From Siphonodentalium dalli (lineage: Eukaryota > Mollusca > Scaphopoda > Gadilida > Siphonodentaliidae), in assembly GCA_032622095.1 (NCBI GenBank), contig CP136061.1:98331345-98395344 (forward strand): a DNA stretch of 64,000 nucleotides. The letters are read 5' to 3'. Shown here piece by piece: positions 1-12,055 of the stretch; within the stretch, counting starts at the first letter, position 1, and each line of letters starts with the position of its first letter. Below the pieces are notes generated by a model. It saw nothing but the letters and a program-made list of their open reading frames with translations, was not told the DNA's origin and ran no database searches. The position numbers and the translations under genes are program-made.

Positions 1-1320
1 AAGTCCGTTAATTACCAAATTCAACAGCGAATTCAATAATCGTCACTGAGACGCGAGACGTAACATCTTAGGTTCAGTATTAAACGAGACCGCAACTCGT
101 ACGTAACACTACACATTCACTGTTAAAGAGTGTGTCAAAATATACAGTTCACGTGACCTCCACCACGTTGTAATATTGAAGTCATTGGTTTGTCAGCGAT
201 GTTCGAAAATGTCCAATCTAAACCTGCGTGTGGCATGTTATACACCTTTCAGATAATGAACGACGACAAACTAATTTTTCTAATAGCTACAGTAATACCC
301 TAAATAATCGACTTCTTAACCACAGCAAACCGATGCATGGCAACAAGCCATATTTCTGACTAAATCCTGGAAACAATACCCATGATTCTGCTATGGTTAA
401 GGAATCGATTATTTAGGGCATTACTCTATTCGTAGTTGTAGCTATTGCTTTTGCTTAAGGGGTAAGGGGCTGTGGTTCTACGTGCCGTGATTATGTTGTA
501 CTTAATTATGTTGTTACCAGGTCATAGCTTAGCACTTTGTGTTTCGCATGATTCTCGAGTTTCGCGACGACGAATGGTATGATTGCCAATAGATTAAAAA
601 TTAAGGACAATTTAAAGACATAATATCATAGTCATCTGAGAAACGATCGTAAACTGATTACTTCGTGTATATGATGTATCTGTGAGTTTTATTGGAAATC
701 CAAAACCGTAATCGTAACAACGGATAGGGACAAACGTCAACGAATAGAAAGAACACGCATTTTAGTGACGTATTATCCTATTCGTAATAACTACATGTGT
801 ATATGTCGTAGTTCATTATGCGAAAGATGTATATTTCTGGAATCATCATTAGCCGAAATTGTATTTGTTTGTGTTAGTTGAATTATGTGTGTTGTTTATT
901 ATACCAATGTACTAAGTTCGTGTAAACAACTTTAATTGCTGTATATTTGGTCACGGTTGATGTACCATCGCGTGACATACAAATACATGTACATGCATAT
1001 CTACATTGGTGTAAACAATGTTTTAATTCAGAGTATACTAAATAAAGATAAATTGGATCTGACAGTAAGCCACGGCTATTATTGGGCATTTATGATTTGT
1101 GTGAGTTCAACCAACGCTTGATTCGAATTATGAATTGTTTGCTAATTGCTATACACAATTACCCGCGTAGCGAACAGTGGCCGGGAGGTCAATTTTCTCG
1201 CTCCCACTCTTATAGCTTGCAGTATTTAAATGCACGTACATCATGTATATGCATATAAAAGTATGCACGTAGATTCTCGACATTTCTTCATGTTCGTTAA
1301 CTCTGTTCTACTAACCGAAG
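1..1320. repeat. Segmental duplication, copy A
   Basis: Long stretches match 2995-5535 in the same orientation, for example ccaatctaaacctgc (about 215 and 4205), gataaattggatctg (about 1048 and 5262) and atgcacgtagattctcg against atgcacagagattagcg (about 1265 and 5475). Copy A ends near its ctactaaccgaa. Divergence is substantial, so the event is old. No coding exon was recognised. Confidence 0.75.
290..426. mobile_element. Small MITE with 38 bp inverted ends inside copy A
   Basis: The left end agtaataccctaaataatc and the right end (plus strand) gattatttagggcattact are inverted repeats of about 38 bp around a ~60 bp core. The corresponding place in copy B (about 4273) runs through agctatgttgag without the element, so copy B preserves the empty site. 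Confidence 0.7.
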
Positions 1321-2994
1321 ACACAGTTTATTGTATGTGTGCATATAAATAATAAATACATGTTGGGATTAGAATAACATTAGATAAATTGGAGATAAAT
1401 TTGACTATGCACGTTGCGAACGTTGACAACAGTTCAGGAATATTAAAGAAAATTGTCAGATGGAACGACATTTGAACTTAGTTTTAAAATTCGCTGTTAG
1501 ATTAGTAACATTTAAAAATAAAAATAGACTATTCAATAAAACATAATTAAAACATATAGAGATACATGTACCTTACTATTCCATCTTGGTTCACACAATA
1601 TCTGAAAAGGATTTGTTTAACTTTAAATAATAAGTTACAATTTAAGGAATCAAAACTGTATATTGAAAGTACTAAAGTTGCAGACAATCTATAAAGTACA
1701 AAGGAGCTAAAGTAGTATACTATTATTATGCTGTCCATCAAATATGAACGTTCAAATATTTGAAAATTTCGCTAAAAATATATGTGAATCGGTTTAAGAC
1801 AGTGACAAAAATGTATCATAGGTAAGTTCTCAACAATTACGTTGGAGAACTTCTACACCATATCTTTCCTCATCTTTATCAGTATCTAATATTGTGTCGC
1901 TCGGAATTATCCGGAGCGCTATTTTCAAAAATATCCATTATATGGTATCATTGTAATCGGCTGTCCATGAACATTATGGTGGAAACGAATGATAGATTAT
2001 TGAGCAAAATTCGGAGTGTCTATAGACCAATATCATAATGGTACACAGTGCACCTGAACCCATATACGAGGTTCATAGTGTTGTAGAGCCACACTTCGAC
2101 CAAAACGAAAAACGGTTAGCGAGTCCATATATTCCTGATCTGGTGTTGACCCGTTCGCGGTTCTCGAATTAACATTAGCTGATCACGTACTGGTGGTCCA
2201 CCATTCATGAACACGGATTAAAATGCACGCCACATTGATATGTATCTGTTTTACAGTTCCTCAAAGAATTATTCACTCCCTCATATTTGACAGTAATCCG
2301 TATTTTTTGTTGTCACAAATGTATCATTGTTTGTTAGACTAGTTGTAACCGGTTTCATTTTACATATTATACATGATTTATATCATTATACATTATTTAT
2401 AACATTATTTATAAAATTCCGAGGCTTAATTTGATAAATGTATAACTTCGCCAGTCCAGAACTCAGAGACTATAACACCATATTCCGGTTGCGGAAAAAT
2501 AGATAGTGAAATGACTTTGTGAGATAATGAAACTGTACAGTCTTTGTGGAGACGATCTTTAATCATTACATCAGGTGTGGTTGGTGATCGGAAAAATATC
2601 GCTCAGTTAACCATGGTCGCTAAATCACGACTCGTCCCAAGACGCATCTATTGGATCCAATCTTCTGGAATCGGTAACAGACTGGGAAGTACTTGACGAA
2701 TATGATACAGTTAATCACTGTTATTGAGGTCTCTACCTCGAATCATAGTACCCAAAAATGTCATCACATGTGTGGCATGATTTATGTTAATGAGCTTTGG
2801 AGATGATATGATCGGTTAGTTAATTATCTGTAGATACAGTGCCTTATTCCGATCAGCAAGCACCAACTATAACAGTTTGTATACAGTACATGCGTTTGGG
2901 TTTCAGTTATTGCTAAAATGGGTATACAGGCAATACATTGGTGTGGACATATCTGGTGGCATATGTATACAACCCCACAGCTATATCAAACGAA
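1321..2994. other. Non-coding stretch, no feature recognised
   Basis: AT-rich sequence without a recognisable exon, RNA gene or clear repeat. Short open frames are at chance level. Confidence 0.5.
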
Positions 2995-3062
2995 GTCAGT
3001 TAATTACAAATTCCACAGCGAATTCCATAATCGTTACTGAGACACGAGAGGCAAAATCTTAA

Positions 3063-4033
3063 TAGAGACCTTTCGCAAAATCACAATTACGATTACGGAT
3101 AGGATAGACTGCCCAAGTAAGGTGGACACTCAATCATACTTCCTTTCTGACTCTGTCACCGGCTGGGTACTGGTCTGTGTGTATGTATTAGCATGGGGGT
3201 TTCCAGCAAAAATGTCGAAACCCGAACGCTCCAAAGTCAAATTTTCTATGTGCTTTGAGACCAATTCTTGCACAAAAACATAATGGCAGAATTGAAAATC
3301 AGAGCGGTAGTTTTCTTGACGATTTTCGCAAGCAATTTTCGTCAAAATTAAAGCAAATAAGAAGTTTTGTGGTTGACCTGCCATGCGAGTTGAGATAACG
3401 TCGTACTCGTGCGTTTAGACTTTTTTGATGATAAAATAATCGGAGAACCGTATCACACCGTTTCGAAATACAGTTATTCGGTTTTAGTTGGACTATTCAA
3501 ACTTAAGGTTCAAAATTGGCACAAATTGTGTTCGATATTTTGTGTACATTACAAGGGCAGAATGCTGCTCTATTCGCTTAGTATATTTCTTAATATCGCG
3601 GAAGTCCGTTAAATGTGGGTAAAATGTCGCCGGTAGCAGCAGTCTGACCGAGTCACCAAGGGAGGTAAACTCTGCATGGTGTTTGGTGGAAACCATCACA
3701 ATTTGTCTGCGATGGTTAATTGGTGAGACGGTATACGCCCCACTATATTCAATTACACATATACTTGATGGAACAATAGCACACATACTTGATTGAACAA
3801 GTAATGTGTCTCTATTTAAGATTCCATGTTATTATCCGTGTCACCATGTGTTATACACCACACCAATAATGTTAGAGCGTCTCTGAGCAGTACCGGTGGC
3901 ACATCCTTGACACAACCATCTGCACATAATTAAACTGTGTGTGGTATATTTCGTCTCACTTAAGACCCCCCCCCCGTGCGTAAAGATCGAGTTGGCAGGA
4001 TATTCGTAATCGTAATCGTGATTGTGAATGGTC
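3063..4033. mobile_element. ~0.97 kb insertion with inverted ends in copy B
   Basis: The left end carries tcacaattacgattacg and the right end cgtaatcgtgattgtga, which are inverted relative to each other. The segment is absent from copy A. It contains short open frames (3130-3384 minus, 3493-3786 minus) that do not resemble a transposase. Probably a non-autonomous DNA element; boundaries are approximate. Confidence 0.5.
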
Positions 4034-4599
4034 TATATTGTCTGTATTAAATTAAACAAGGCCGCTACTCGTGTGTAACGCCGTACACTCGCTGTTATAT
4101 ATAAAGTTTGTCAAAGTGTATAGTTCTGAAAACAAGTTGACATGATCGCCCGCTATATTGTGTGTATTGAAGTCACTGGTTTATCGGCGAAGTTAGAACA
4201 TTTCCAATCTAAACCTGCATGTGACATATTTGACACCCGTCGCATTATGAACAACGACATATATTGTTTACGAATAGCTATGTTGAGTCGTGTTTTTCGT
4301 GCTTGCCACTCGCAGTAATGAGATAACAATTATGTGTGTCGTGATTATTTTGTACTTAATTATGCTGCTATCTGGTCATATGCTAGCGCTTTGTGTTTCG
4401 CAAGATTCGCGTCTGTTCACAACGGCGAATGGTATGATTGCCACTAATAAATACCAATTGAGCCATGGCCATCACAATTTAATCCCAGAGTCATCTCCCA
4501 TAATGAGGAGCTGAGAAACGATCGCGATCTTATAACCATAGCATGTATTTAAGTTTTGTTGAACCATAATCGTAACAACGGATAGGGAAAAACGACAAC

Positions 4600-4665
4600 C
4601 AAATTTTTTGGGATTGGGTGGGATTCGAACCCTGGCACGTGATTTTTTTTTTTTTTTTTTTGAAG
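4600..4665 (-). mobile_element. tRNA-derived SINE fragment (B-box and A/T tail)
   Basis: The minus strand reads CAGGGTTCGAATCCCACCC, a textbook tRNA B-box (GGTTCGAATCC), and the plus strand beside it has an 18-base T run. No cloverleaf 5' half was found, so this is a truncated SINE rather than a tRNA gene. Confidence 0.5.
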
Positions 4666-4785
4666 TCTCAAAAATTAAATTCGCTTCTAAAAATAGGCGC
4701 CTTGTGTGTTGTATAGTCCCAGACATGTTAAAGAGCAACGCTCGGCATGTTTCGGAGACGTAAATATATATAGAATATCCATATA

Positions 4786-4995
4786 GTTTGATGAGATATA
4801 AGGTTTATTTTCGCGAGTATAATTCAGCAAATGGGGGCCGAGCTTTAGCGAGATTCCCCACTTGCTGAATCATACGAGCGAAATAAACCGAGTATCTCGT
4901 CAAACTTTATGGGTATTGTTTTTATCCATCGCCAAAGTTAAAAAAGTATCTCGTCAAACTTTATGGGTATTGTTTTTATCCATCGCCAAAGTTTA
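4786..4995. repeat. Foldback around 4790-4915 plus a ~52 bp direct duplication
   Basis: gagatataaggtttattttc on the left pairs with gcgaaataaaccgagtatct on the right, and ataattcagcaaatgggg pairs with the later cttgctgaatcat. The unit agtatctcgtcaaacttt is then repeated at about 4897 and 4945. Part of the material inserted in copy B. Confidence 0.65.
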
Positions 4996-5534
4996 AAAGT
5001 AGTTAACGTCTATTAAATTTATTTAAATTTAGGAAACAATTAAAATTTAATGCAAGTTTTTCGGTTGAAGTTCTGAGCATGTGACTTTATTATGATAGCT
5101 GTAGCCGTTCTTGCTTTATTTTAACACGTGCAAAAATAAAGCTATTTTAGCACGTGCTAAAATAAAGCCATGGTTTATTTTGCAGCATTTATCTATATAG
5201 TAGACGACAAAGGTGATGGATAAAACATGCTACTGTGCCATATCTCCTATGGGTAAATAAAGATAAATTGGATCTGGCAGTAAGCCAAAGGCTATTATTG
5301 AGCATGTTCGTTTCGTGTGATTTCAACCAACGTTTGTTTAGAATGATGAATTGTATATGCTCCACAATCACCCGAGTTGCAATCCGTGGCCGATCGCTGT
5401 GGTCCATTTGCTACCTCCACACCAGCATAGCTTGAAGTAAATGTATGCACACCATGTAAATATGCATGTAAAAGTATGCACAGAGATTAGCGATGTTTCT
5501 TCATGTTCAGTTACTCTGATCTACTATAACCGAA

Positions 5535-5790
5535 TCCGCCAGCAGAAATTATAACTCATTACCAGCAAACATAAATTATAACTCATGACCGGCCAACATA
5601 AATTATAACTCGTGACTGGCCAAGAGCAATGATAGTGACTGACCGTCCAACATAAATTAGAACTCATGACTGGCCAACATAAAGTATGACTCATCTATTC
5701 TGACCTAGGCCTGTACTGGTATGACCGGTCAACACAAAATATAACGCATGACCTGTCAATAGTAATTATAACTCATCTTGAGAAATGACG
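5535..5790. repeat. Short tandem repeat, ~28-30 bp unit, about 8 degenerate copies
   Basis: Units of the form aacataaattataactcatg followed by acCGGCC-type spacers repeat from 5540 to about 5780. No coding content. Confidence 0.7.
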
Positions 5791-6309
5791 AACCTAAACG
5801 TGCAATGTCATCTGCAGCATGGTCCAGCTCTGTATCCATAAACTGTGTGGATCACCAAACATTGAACACTAACATGTTTATGATGATATATGTAATGACA
5901 TTTTTTGTTTAGGTACATATTTTGAAACCAGAGCCGAGTGGGCGAATTTGTCAATAAATCGCATCTGATCAGAAAAGACCAGTCATTCAATTGTGTAACA
6001 ATCAAATATAAAGAGTTAATTGCTAACTAACCAGTCCAGTCACGTACATAAAAAACAGCTACTGCAAGAATTGTTGCAATATTCAAGTTACACATTGTTA
6101 TGTTCTATATGTTCTAGCAATTTTGTCATTGACGTTTCATTGTATTACACTGTATACATTATGCATTATATGTATCACACTCAATTATAGTTTTCGCTGA
6201 CCCGTTTCTTTAGTGTAGTACGTTGTTATGTTTTATAATAATAAAAGATACAAAAAAAGAAACTTGTATTTTTTGGTCGGGGATACTCCCTGCATGTGGC
6301 ATGTTGGGT

Positions 6310-6670
6310 GTGCCAAATAATTTAGTCATACAAAGAGTAAAATGCAAGATGGCTACTGGCGGTCATGTTTTTCGGCGCAATTCGGGAAAAGATTGATGGC
6401 TCCCATCTAGTGGTCACCCGAACGATTCTTATGAAGTTTGGTGATGATCGGATAAGGGATGTGGTCTGTATGGTCAGCCAAAGATAACTGCTGACGCACG
6501 CGCACGCACGGACGACATGAAAGTCGGGAAATTGACGGAAAATGACCGGGATGACTTCAGAATCGTTCATAGACACCTCGGCCAAAACATTTTGGGCTAA
6601 TATATTCCGGTCGAAAACAGATTGGGATTTGGTGGCACTGACAATGGGAACGTACTCAGTGATGTTGGAC
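6310..6670. repeat. Dispersed repeat fragment with a 116-codon chance frame
   Basis: Contains gcaagatggctactggcgg and agtttggtgatgatcggat, phrasing typical of non-coding dispersed repeats in marine invertebrates, and runs into telomere-like DNA. The minus-strand frame 6322-6672 has no recognisable domain. Call rests on style, without a second copy in this window. Confidence 0.35.
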
Positions 6671-6689
6671 ATAAACTTGGTCCGAATGT

Positions 6690-6815
6690 GTTAACCCTAA
6701 ACCCTAACCAAATCCTAACTAAACCCTAATCCAAACCCTAACCATAAGACTAATCAAACCAATAACCTAATACTTAACTTAACCCTAACCAAATCCTAAC
6801 CGAACCAAACCCTAA
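6690..6815. repeat. Degenerate interstitial telomere-like repeat (CCCTAA)n
   Basis: Repeated aaccctaaccctaa variants (accaaatcctaac, taaaccctaatcc) cover about 125 bp. The animal telomere unit is TTAGGG. A second tract lies at 55846-55925. Confidence 0.7.
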
Positions 6816-7501
6816 CCCTATTGATTCATTTTCATGTGTGCATGTTCGTGATAATTTAGGGTGTGGCAATAATCATACCGACATGCTTGTGGTCCACTTG
6901 GTCATTGGATTGTTTCATTGCATGGTCATCCTTCGGCTAGCCACTGAACAAACACAAACGCACCATTAGACCCGGTTTGGCTGGTCTGTGGGTTTAAACC
7001 AGGTTTAAACTATGAGATTTAAATTGGATATGAAGAAGGGCCAGTACGTCTACTGATTGTGATAACCTTTGATATATGAGAACAATATCACGTACATGGA
7101 CTTATTCACTATCTTATAAATCAGAATAGCTACAACAGTGCATTATATCATGTGGGGCAACATTTCATCATGCAAATAGGTTCCACCCCTGGTCAAGTGG
7201 TCCTGCAAATGTGCTTTGATGATGTTAGCACAGACCGATGGTGGTGACCGCACGCTGGATCTGCCTCGTGTTTACATCGAAACTGCACAGATAGCACATG
7301 ATGTGCACATTCTGATGACCATATATTAATCCACTGAAGCCTCTGTTATACATGTATTCTGATGACCATATATAAATCCACTGAAGCCTCTGTTATACAT
7401 GCATTCTGCAACTCCACGGACGACTTAAGAATGACCTTCATTCGTGAGTATTAAGCTATTATTCTTCCACAAAAAAACCCAAGTGTTGTCGAATTATATA
7501 T

Positions 7502-7748
7502 AACCCTTTGAGTGCCAGGTCCAATTTTTGTATCAACCCATATACCCTGTGCCAATGCATTCTCTTAAATATGCGAGTCGACCATAGGTCGTCTCGCATA
7601 TATAAGAGAATGCATTGGCTTAACAATTTATTTTTATTTATTTATTTTTACAATTTTTTACAATTTTAATATATTTTATTATATTCTTTAACAGACTTAT
7701 TGTGTAGGTTTAGGGTCGATAATATCGGCCCCTGGCACTCAAAGGGAT
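7502..7748. mobile_element. MITE with CCCTTTGAGTGCCAGG ends and an internal 70 bp hairpin
   Basis: The ends aaccctttgagtgccagg and cctggcactcaaagggat are inverted repeats. Inside lies a palindrome from 7552 to 7620 built on gccaatgcattctcttaaat and its mirror. The same family occurs at 36720-37195. No coding capacity. Confidence 0.78.
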
Positions 7749-7984
7749 AATTACATGGCTAGATCATCCCAGATGAAGGGAATTATGACTTCCCTAACAG
7801 AGACAAACATTCATTCAAAAGACACGTAGCGCACCCTTCAAACAAGCTCCATTTGGTATTCTATGGTCCACAATGATGTTGGTGCGGGGCCACGGTGATG
7901 TTGGTGATAATCTACACTGATGTTGGTGAGGATCCACTTTGATGTTGTTGAAATATTTGTCTTCCATATTACTGATCTCAAATC

Positions 7985-8281
7985 ATGAACACGTCGAGTT
8001 CAAGCACTGCGAGGACAGAAAATACAGTCCACCGCGAAGTCAGAGACATCTTTATACTCGAGAATAATGACCCAGATTTCACAAATTGGGATACCGTGAC
8101 ATTGGATACTTATTCCCAGTATCATGTTCCTAATTCGGAAACAATCAAACTTGATCAAATAAACGGTGCGGTAGGATGGCCCACCCCAAGTATTCACTTG
8201 AAAGTGGTTCAGTACAGTGTCCGGGTTTCGTCATGCATTTATATGTCGCGCTCTCGGTGCGCATTTTCCAAGGCTACATAA
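7985..8281 (+). other. Unassigned 98-codon open frame
   Basis: An ATG-started frame rich in Ser/Thr/Asp (for example DIFILENNDPDFTNWDTVT) with no recognised domain, signal peptide or membrane segment. There are no supporting splice sites. A chance frame is as likely as a small gene. Confidence 0.12.
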
Positions 8282-8319
8282 TTTCAACACAACATGAGAC
8301 GTATTTATAAGTAATTTAA

Positions 8320-8502
8320 TTATTTATTCACTTTATAATTATAAGCCAGATATTCAGCAATATCGTTATAGACAGAACTGGAACGTATAGATGCCGTGTT
8401 ATGAGAAAAGGGTCGCACAAAAGTACATATCTGCGAAATGTATATTCGAACCCTGGTCCCTGGAACAAATATTGAAAGTAAAGGGTTTTCGCTATCTTGC
8501 AT
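8320..8502 (-). other. SINE-like relic or, less likely, a 3' terminal coding exon
   Basis: The minus strand contains GGGTTCGAATA, close to a tRNA B-box, and the plus strand carries a gccagatattcagcaat motif reminiscent of molluscan SINE tails. This favours a degraded SINE. Against that, the minus strand also has an acceptor-like TTTGTTCCAG followed in phase 1 by an open frame that ends SVYNDIAEYLAYNYKVNK and stop, with AATAAA at the stop. It could join a phase-1 donor of the transmembrane exon. I prefer the SINE reading. Confidence 0.3.
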
Positions 8503-8699
8503 TGTTGCACTGCGTTAAACTTGACCACATGATTTAACTCCAATCATATCAAAGTGGTATTTCAAGAAGTCTTCAATAGTGCGTTTACTTCCGTAACAAA
8601 AACAAATACTTACGATTCTATACCCACGTATTAATATATACATTGATAAAATACCGCGGATAACCTATACCCCCAGTACACACCCCCAATTTTCGTTCA

Positions 8700-9050
8700 T
8701 ATTACATTGATAGGCGATCAGCTCTCGGGTTAATGCGAGGGATATATCGTTTATTGGAAACGCAGGCGATAAGCGGTAGGGTTAACGCGAGGGATATATC
8801 GTTTAGACATACACGCATTGTTTACCGCTAGTACACGCAACCCTCACGCGCTATGTGTCCTCCTCGTGATTAACAAGCGTTAAAACCCACCGGCGTGTTA
8901 TCCCTTTGTCCTGACACGGCTCTTATCTGGCAGAAAGCTCAAGCGTTTTGATCGCATGAGCATTATTTTAACGCCAACAGTCATTCTTTTTTAAGAATGC
9001 CCGTGGGCATTATTTTTTAAGAATGCCCGTGGGCATTATTTTTTACGAAT
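8700..9050. repeat. Short direct repeats and GCCCGTGGGC hairpins
   Basis: gcgagggatatatcgttta occurs twice around 8738 and 8791. The unit taagaatgcccgtgggcatt occurs twice between 8990 and 9040, each containing the self-complementary GCCCGTGGGC. Confidence 0.65.
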
Positions 9051-9140
9051 ACGCGAGGGATTAAATCGACTGAGGGACGTCATAGAGTGGCTCCTCCCCC
9101 AATCATGTATGTTGAGTCAAGAGCCTATCGGCAAGCTTAA

Positions 9141-9344
9141 AGGTACTTAATCCGATCGGGCCCTCATAAGTTACTATTTCTTTGGCTTCGGGGATAAAAT
9201 GGTTGATTCGAGACGAGTAAGCCTACCTATCAACGCTCATAGTGATCAGATTGTTTTTTGAAGTTTTGTTATTTCAATTGTTTCTGGCCCAGTACTTGAT
9301 CCGATTACTTGATCGGATTGAATACCTCTAATTTGTCTGAGCTA
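9141..9344. mobile_element. TTAA-type MITE, TIR AGGTACTTAATCCGAT
   Basis: Left border TTAA then aggtacttaatccgat; right border atcggattgaatacct then CTAA, a one-base variant of TTAA. Shares ends and internal tttctttggcttcggggat with 25713-26138 and with the single ends at 29342 and 29797. Confidence 0.68.
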
Positions 9345-9719
9345 ATTAAAACTGACAATATTTAGCGATTTTGATTTTATATTGCCAAAAAATTAAATTA
9401 AATTTCTTCAAACTATGATACAAAAACACCAACAGCTATTTGGACTTACTATTTAGAAAAGTCCACAGGCAGGCTAAAACACACATATATAACGTCTAAA
9501 TACGTCCCTAAGTCGGTCAAATAAACACAAAACCGTTTAACACAGATTTTAACTATATATACCTGTTCCGTAATAACATTGTATTTTATAGCAGGTAAAG
9601 GTCCCAACTCGAGTTTGCATGGTTTGGGGGACTTGAATTAATCGATTGTACTATAATGCGTCGCTTTGAATTTCATTGATGTTGGCTCACAAAGCTACAC
9701 AAATCTTGCAACCTCGAGC

Positions 9720-9975
9720 TGGGGATTTATTTTCAAGGAACAGTATTAACACATAAATATATTCCCTGCGTGGTTTGTTCAATCTTCAACCCCGTCAGAA
9801 GATAATAGAAAAGGTTCACAGGGGTTGAACATATGGAAAATGATATATACAGGGGTATATAGCCAGAGTAAAGATTCATGGTATGATCAAACATGTGGGC
9901 CGAACTTGAACATTTTAGGGTGAACATACGTAAGGCGTTCGCATTGGTCTGTAAAATCATTATCACCAAGAGAAA
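9720..9975. repeat. Diverged half of the foldback family seen at 47222-47750
   Basis: Contains agccagagtaaagattcatg followed by gtatgatc, matching agccagagtagagattcatg and catgatc at about 47715, and ttcaaggaacagtattaac resembling the inner arm. Only one arm is visible. Confidence 0.45.
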
Positions 9976-11590
9976 ATGTTGAACAATGGATTGGTTTTAT
10001 TCTTGTGTTGATTGTCGATAAGACATGGATAAAGTGATCATGCGTTTTTTTTTACTTTTCTTGAAGCACGAGTCGTTTTACAATCGATACAATCTATTTG
10101 GTAAATGGTCAACAGAACCGAGAGTAAGCAATATTTGGCGATAAAATGACTAGCAATGTTACAGTACTGTTCACATAAGTATGCAAAATGCATGGAAAGT
10201 GTCGTTGTTGAACATCAGCGATCCAGTTAAAACGAGGTTTTGGTGTTTGAAAAAAAATTGTGTGCACATTTACTCACTGCGAAAACCCCATGTTTAATGC
10301 TGGCATACAACATTCCATTATCAACTGAATTTAAAAACAAAACAAAACAAATCGAGGCCTGAGTTTTCATGGAGTTAGACTTTTTTTTATAGATGCTAGG
10401 ATTTTACAGATTTCAGGCTCATGTCTCAAATTGTTTCATGATTCCTCCCCACAATTGGTACAGTTAATAAATTCCAAACCACGGGGTGGGAGCAAATGAA
10501 ATTACACGACATTGCGAGCTCGGTCTGGTTAAAAGGGGCGGGATGCAGCCGAAAAATCACAGGAGCCCTCTAGCCACGTCGCTGATGACTAATCAACTAT
10601 ATATTGGAACGATATATAATCACTATTTACGCGATTGTATGCCGTTTCGAAGAAAAGATGATACATGCTATACATTTGCGCACTAACCATTTGTTAACTT
10701 CTGTGGGTTATACTTAAAGGTACATGTAAGGTCATCGTGGTGAGTGAATATTTGGAAATCACACGTTGGGAAATTGCTAACAACGGGGGTGGCCCATGTC
10801 GTGTAAGAATTGTCCAATAACTGGAAATGTTATGATACTTTTCAGGTTGAAACATCATGAAGGGGGTTGGTGTGCGAAATTAAATTGTCATGTTGTTCTG
10901 AGTCACGTCTAGCCACGCCCCTGTGTATAAACCATAGGATGATACTTAAAATTCAAGCAAGTACATCATGTAGGTTTCTTTCTGATAATAATTGGAAATT
11001 CAAAATACCCCATACAATTGAACACTATAATACTTCTATGCATGCATATTCTACACAAGACAACAATGAGAAAGAATCAGTAAACCCGTTTATGCAAGCT
11101 TCTTGTGTGCTTTCGATTTATTAATAATGAGACAGTTTTATCAGGTATCGTGTTGTTGGCGCCAGGATATTCGAAAAATCACATTGTATAAAGAGCGTTT
11201 TTACATCATTACCATTATTTATCATGTTTTATTTCCTGATAAATTATTATGGAATGTTAACGTATTTGCTGTCGAATTAGATGAGGCATCTTTAAATCAA
11301 GAAAGAAAAAAAATAAACAAACACAATTGGATAGTAATATATTGCTCACATATACAGTGTCCGAATCCATGGCGCAACGACAAACTTCGGAAGAAACGTC
11401 CCTCAACTGGCGAGTCCTAATTCGAATTAAATAATAATTGAAATGTGTTGCTTTTCGGCGTGGACAACACGGACATCACAAACTGTCCGTGCTGAACTGT
11501 AGGCGTGTACTCTGGTAATCAAGGCAGATATGTGGGTCAGACCAAATGGATAGTTGGCTCCAATGACAATTCAATGAGTGGGTTTTAAGT
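9976..11590. other. Non-coding stretch, no feature recognised
   Basis: AT-rich. Open frames at 10486-10686, 10867-11124 and 11103-11420 (plus) lack domain or splice support. One AAAGAGCGTT motif, shared with MITE sequences elsewhere, occurs near 11190. Confidence 0.4.
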
Positions 11591-11607
11591 CAGATAATAT
11601 TCTCAGC

Positions 11608-11672
11608 GTCGGGAATTCGGTAAAGAATAGACTCGGGCAAGCCCTCGTCTATTCTTTTACCGAATTCCCTCT
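11608..11672. repeat. Inverted repeat (hairpin), ~25 bp arms
   Basis: gaattcggtaaagaatagac on the left pairs with gtctattcttttaccgaatt on the right around a gggcaagccc-like loop. No loop sequence suggesting a structured RNA. Confidence 0.8.
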
Positions 11673-11889
11673 GCTTCGAACATTTATCCTTTACATAATC
11701 AGGCGCTATTCTGGTAATAACCTTCACCCGAAATCTCATTAGTGATAACACATAGCGCGGCGTGACCTCTAACCCCACCTTGATAGCTCAGGATCAGGCT
11801 CTCAGGGTTTAGGCAGTCAAATCATCTACCCGAATAGGTAGACTATACTACTATTACGCCATTTATGACCAATTACAATAAACCATTGA

Positions 11890-12055
11890 GCATGTTTGTA
11901 TAATTATACGGTAGTGGAATATACAGTGTACTGTATATTTGACGGTATAATTGTATAATTACACGGTAGTGCACTGTATATTTTTGACGGTATTATTGTT
12001 TAATTATACGGTAGTAGAATATAGGTATACTGTCAATTATACAGTAGACGACAGG
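11890..12055. repeat. Degenerate tandem repeat, ttgtataattatacggtagt units
   Basis: Three to four copies of tgtataattatacggtagt, themselves nearly palindromic, over about 150 bp. Confidence 0.65.

Larger units (their letters stand above)
2995..5535. repeat. Segmental duplication, copy B (enlarged by insertions)
   Basis: Collinear with 1-1320 but nearly twice as long, because of insertions at about 3063-4033 and about 4600-5235. It starts aagtcagttaattac and ends ctactataaccgaa. The matched segments are interrupted exactly where the insertions sit. Confidence 0.72.

Noticed and set aside
3130-3384. Minus-strand 84-codon frame with SDFQFCHYVFVQELVSKH, faintly like the C-terminal helix of a tyrosine phosphatase domain
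   Set aside because: It lies inside the ~0.97 kb inverted-end insertion absent from the duplicate copy, its acceptor is poor, and no catalytic phosphatase motif was found on the minus strand upstream.
4600-4665. Possible tRNA gene from the B-box
   Set aside because: No A-box, acceptor stem or anticodon arm could be folded; a long T run follows. It is a SINE remnant.
11103-11420. 105-codon plus frame
   Set aside because: It lacks an ATG at its 5' end, shows no domain, and has no splice or promoter support.
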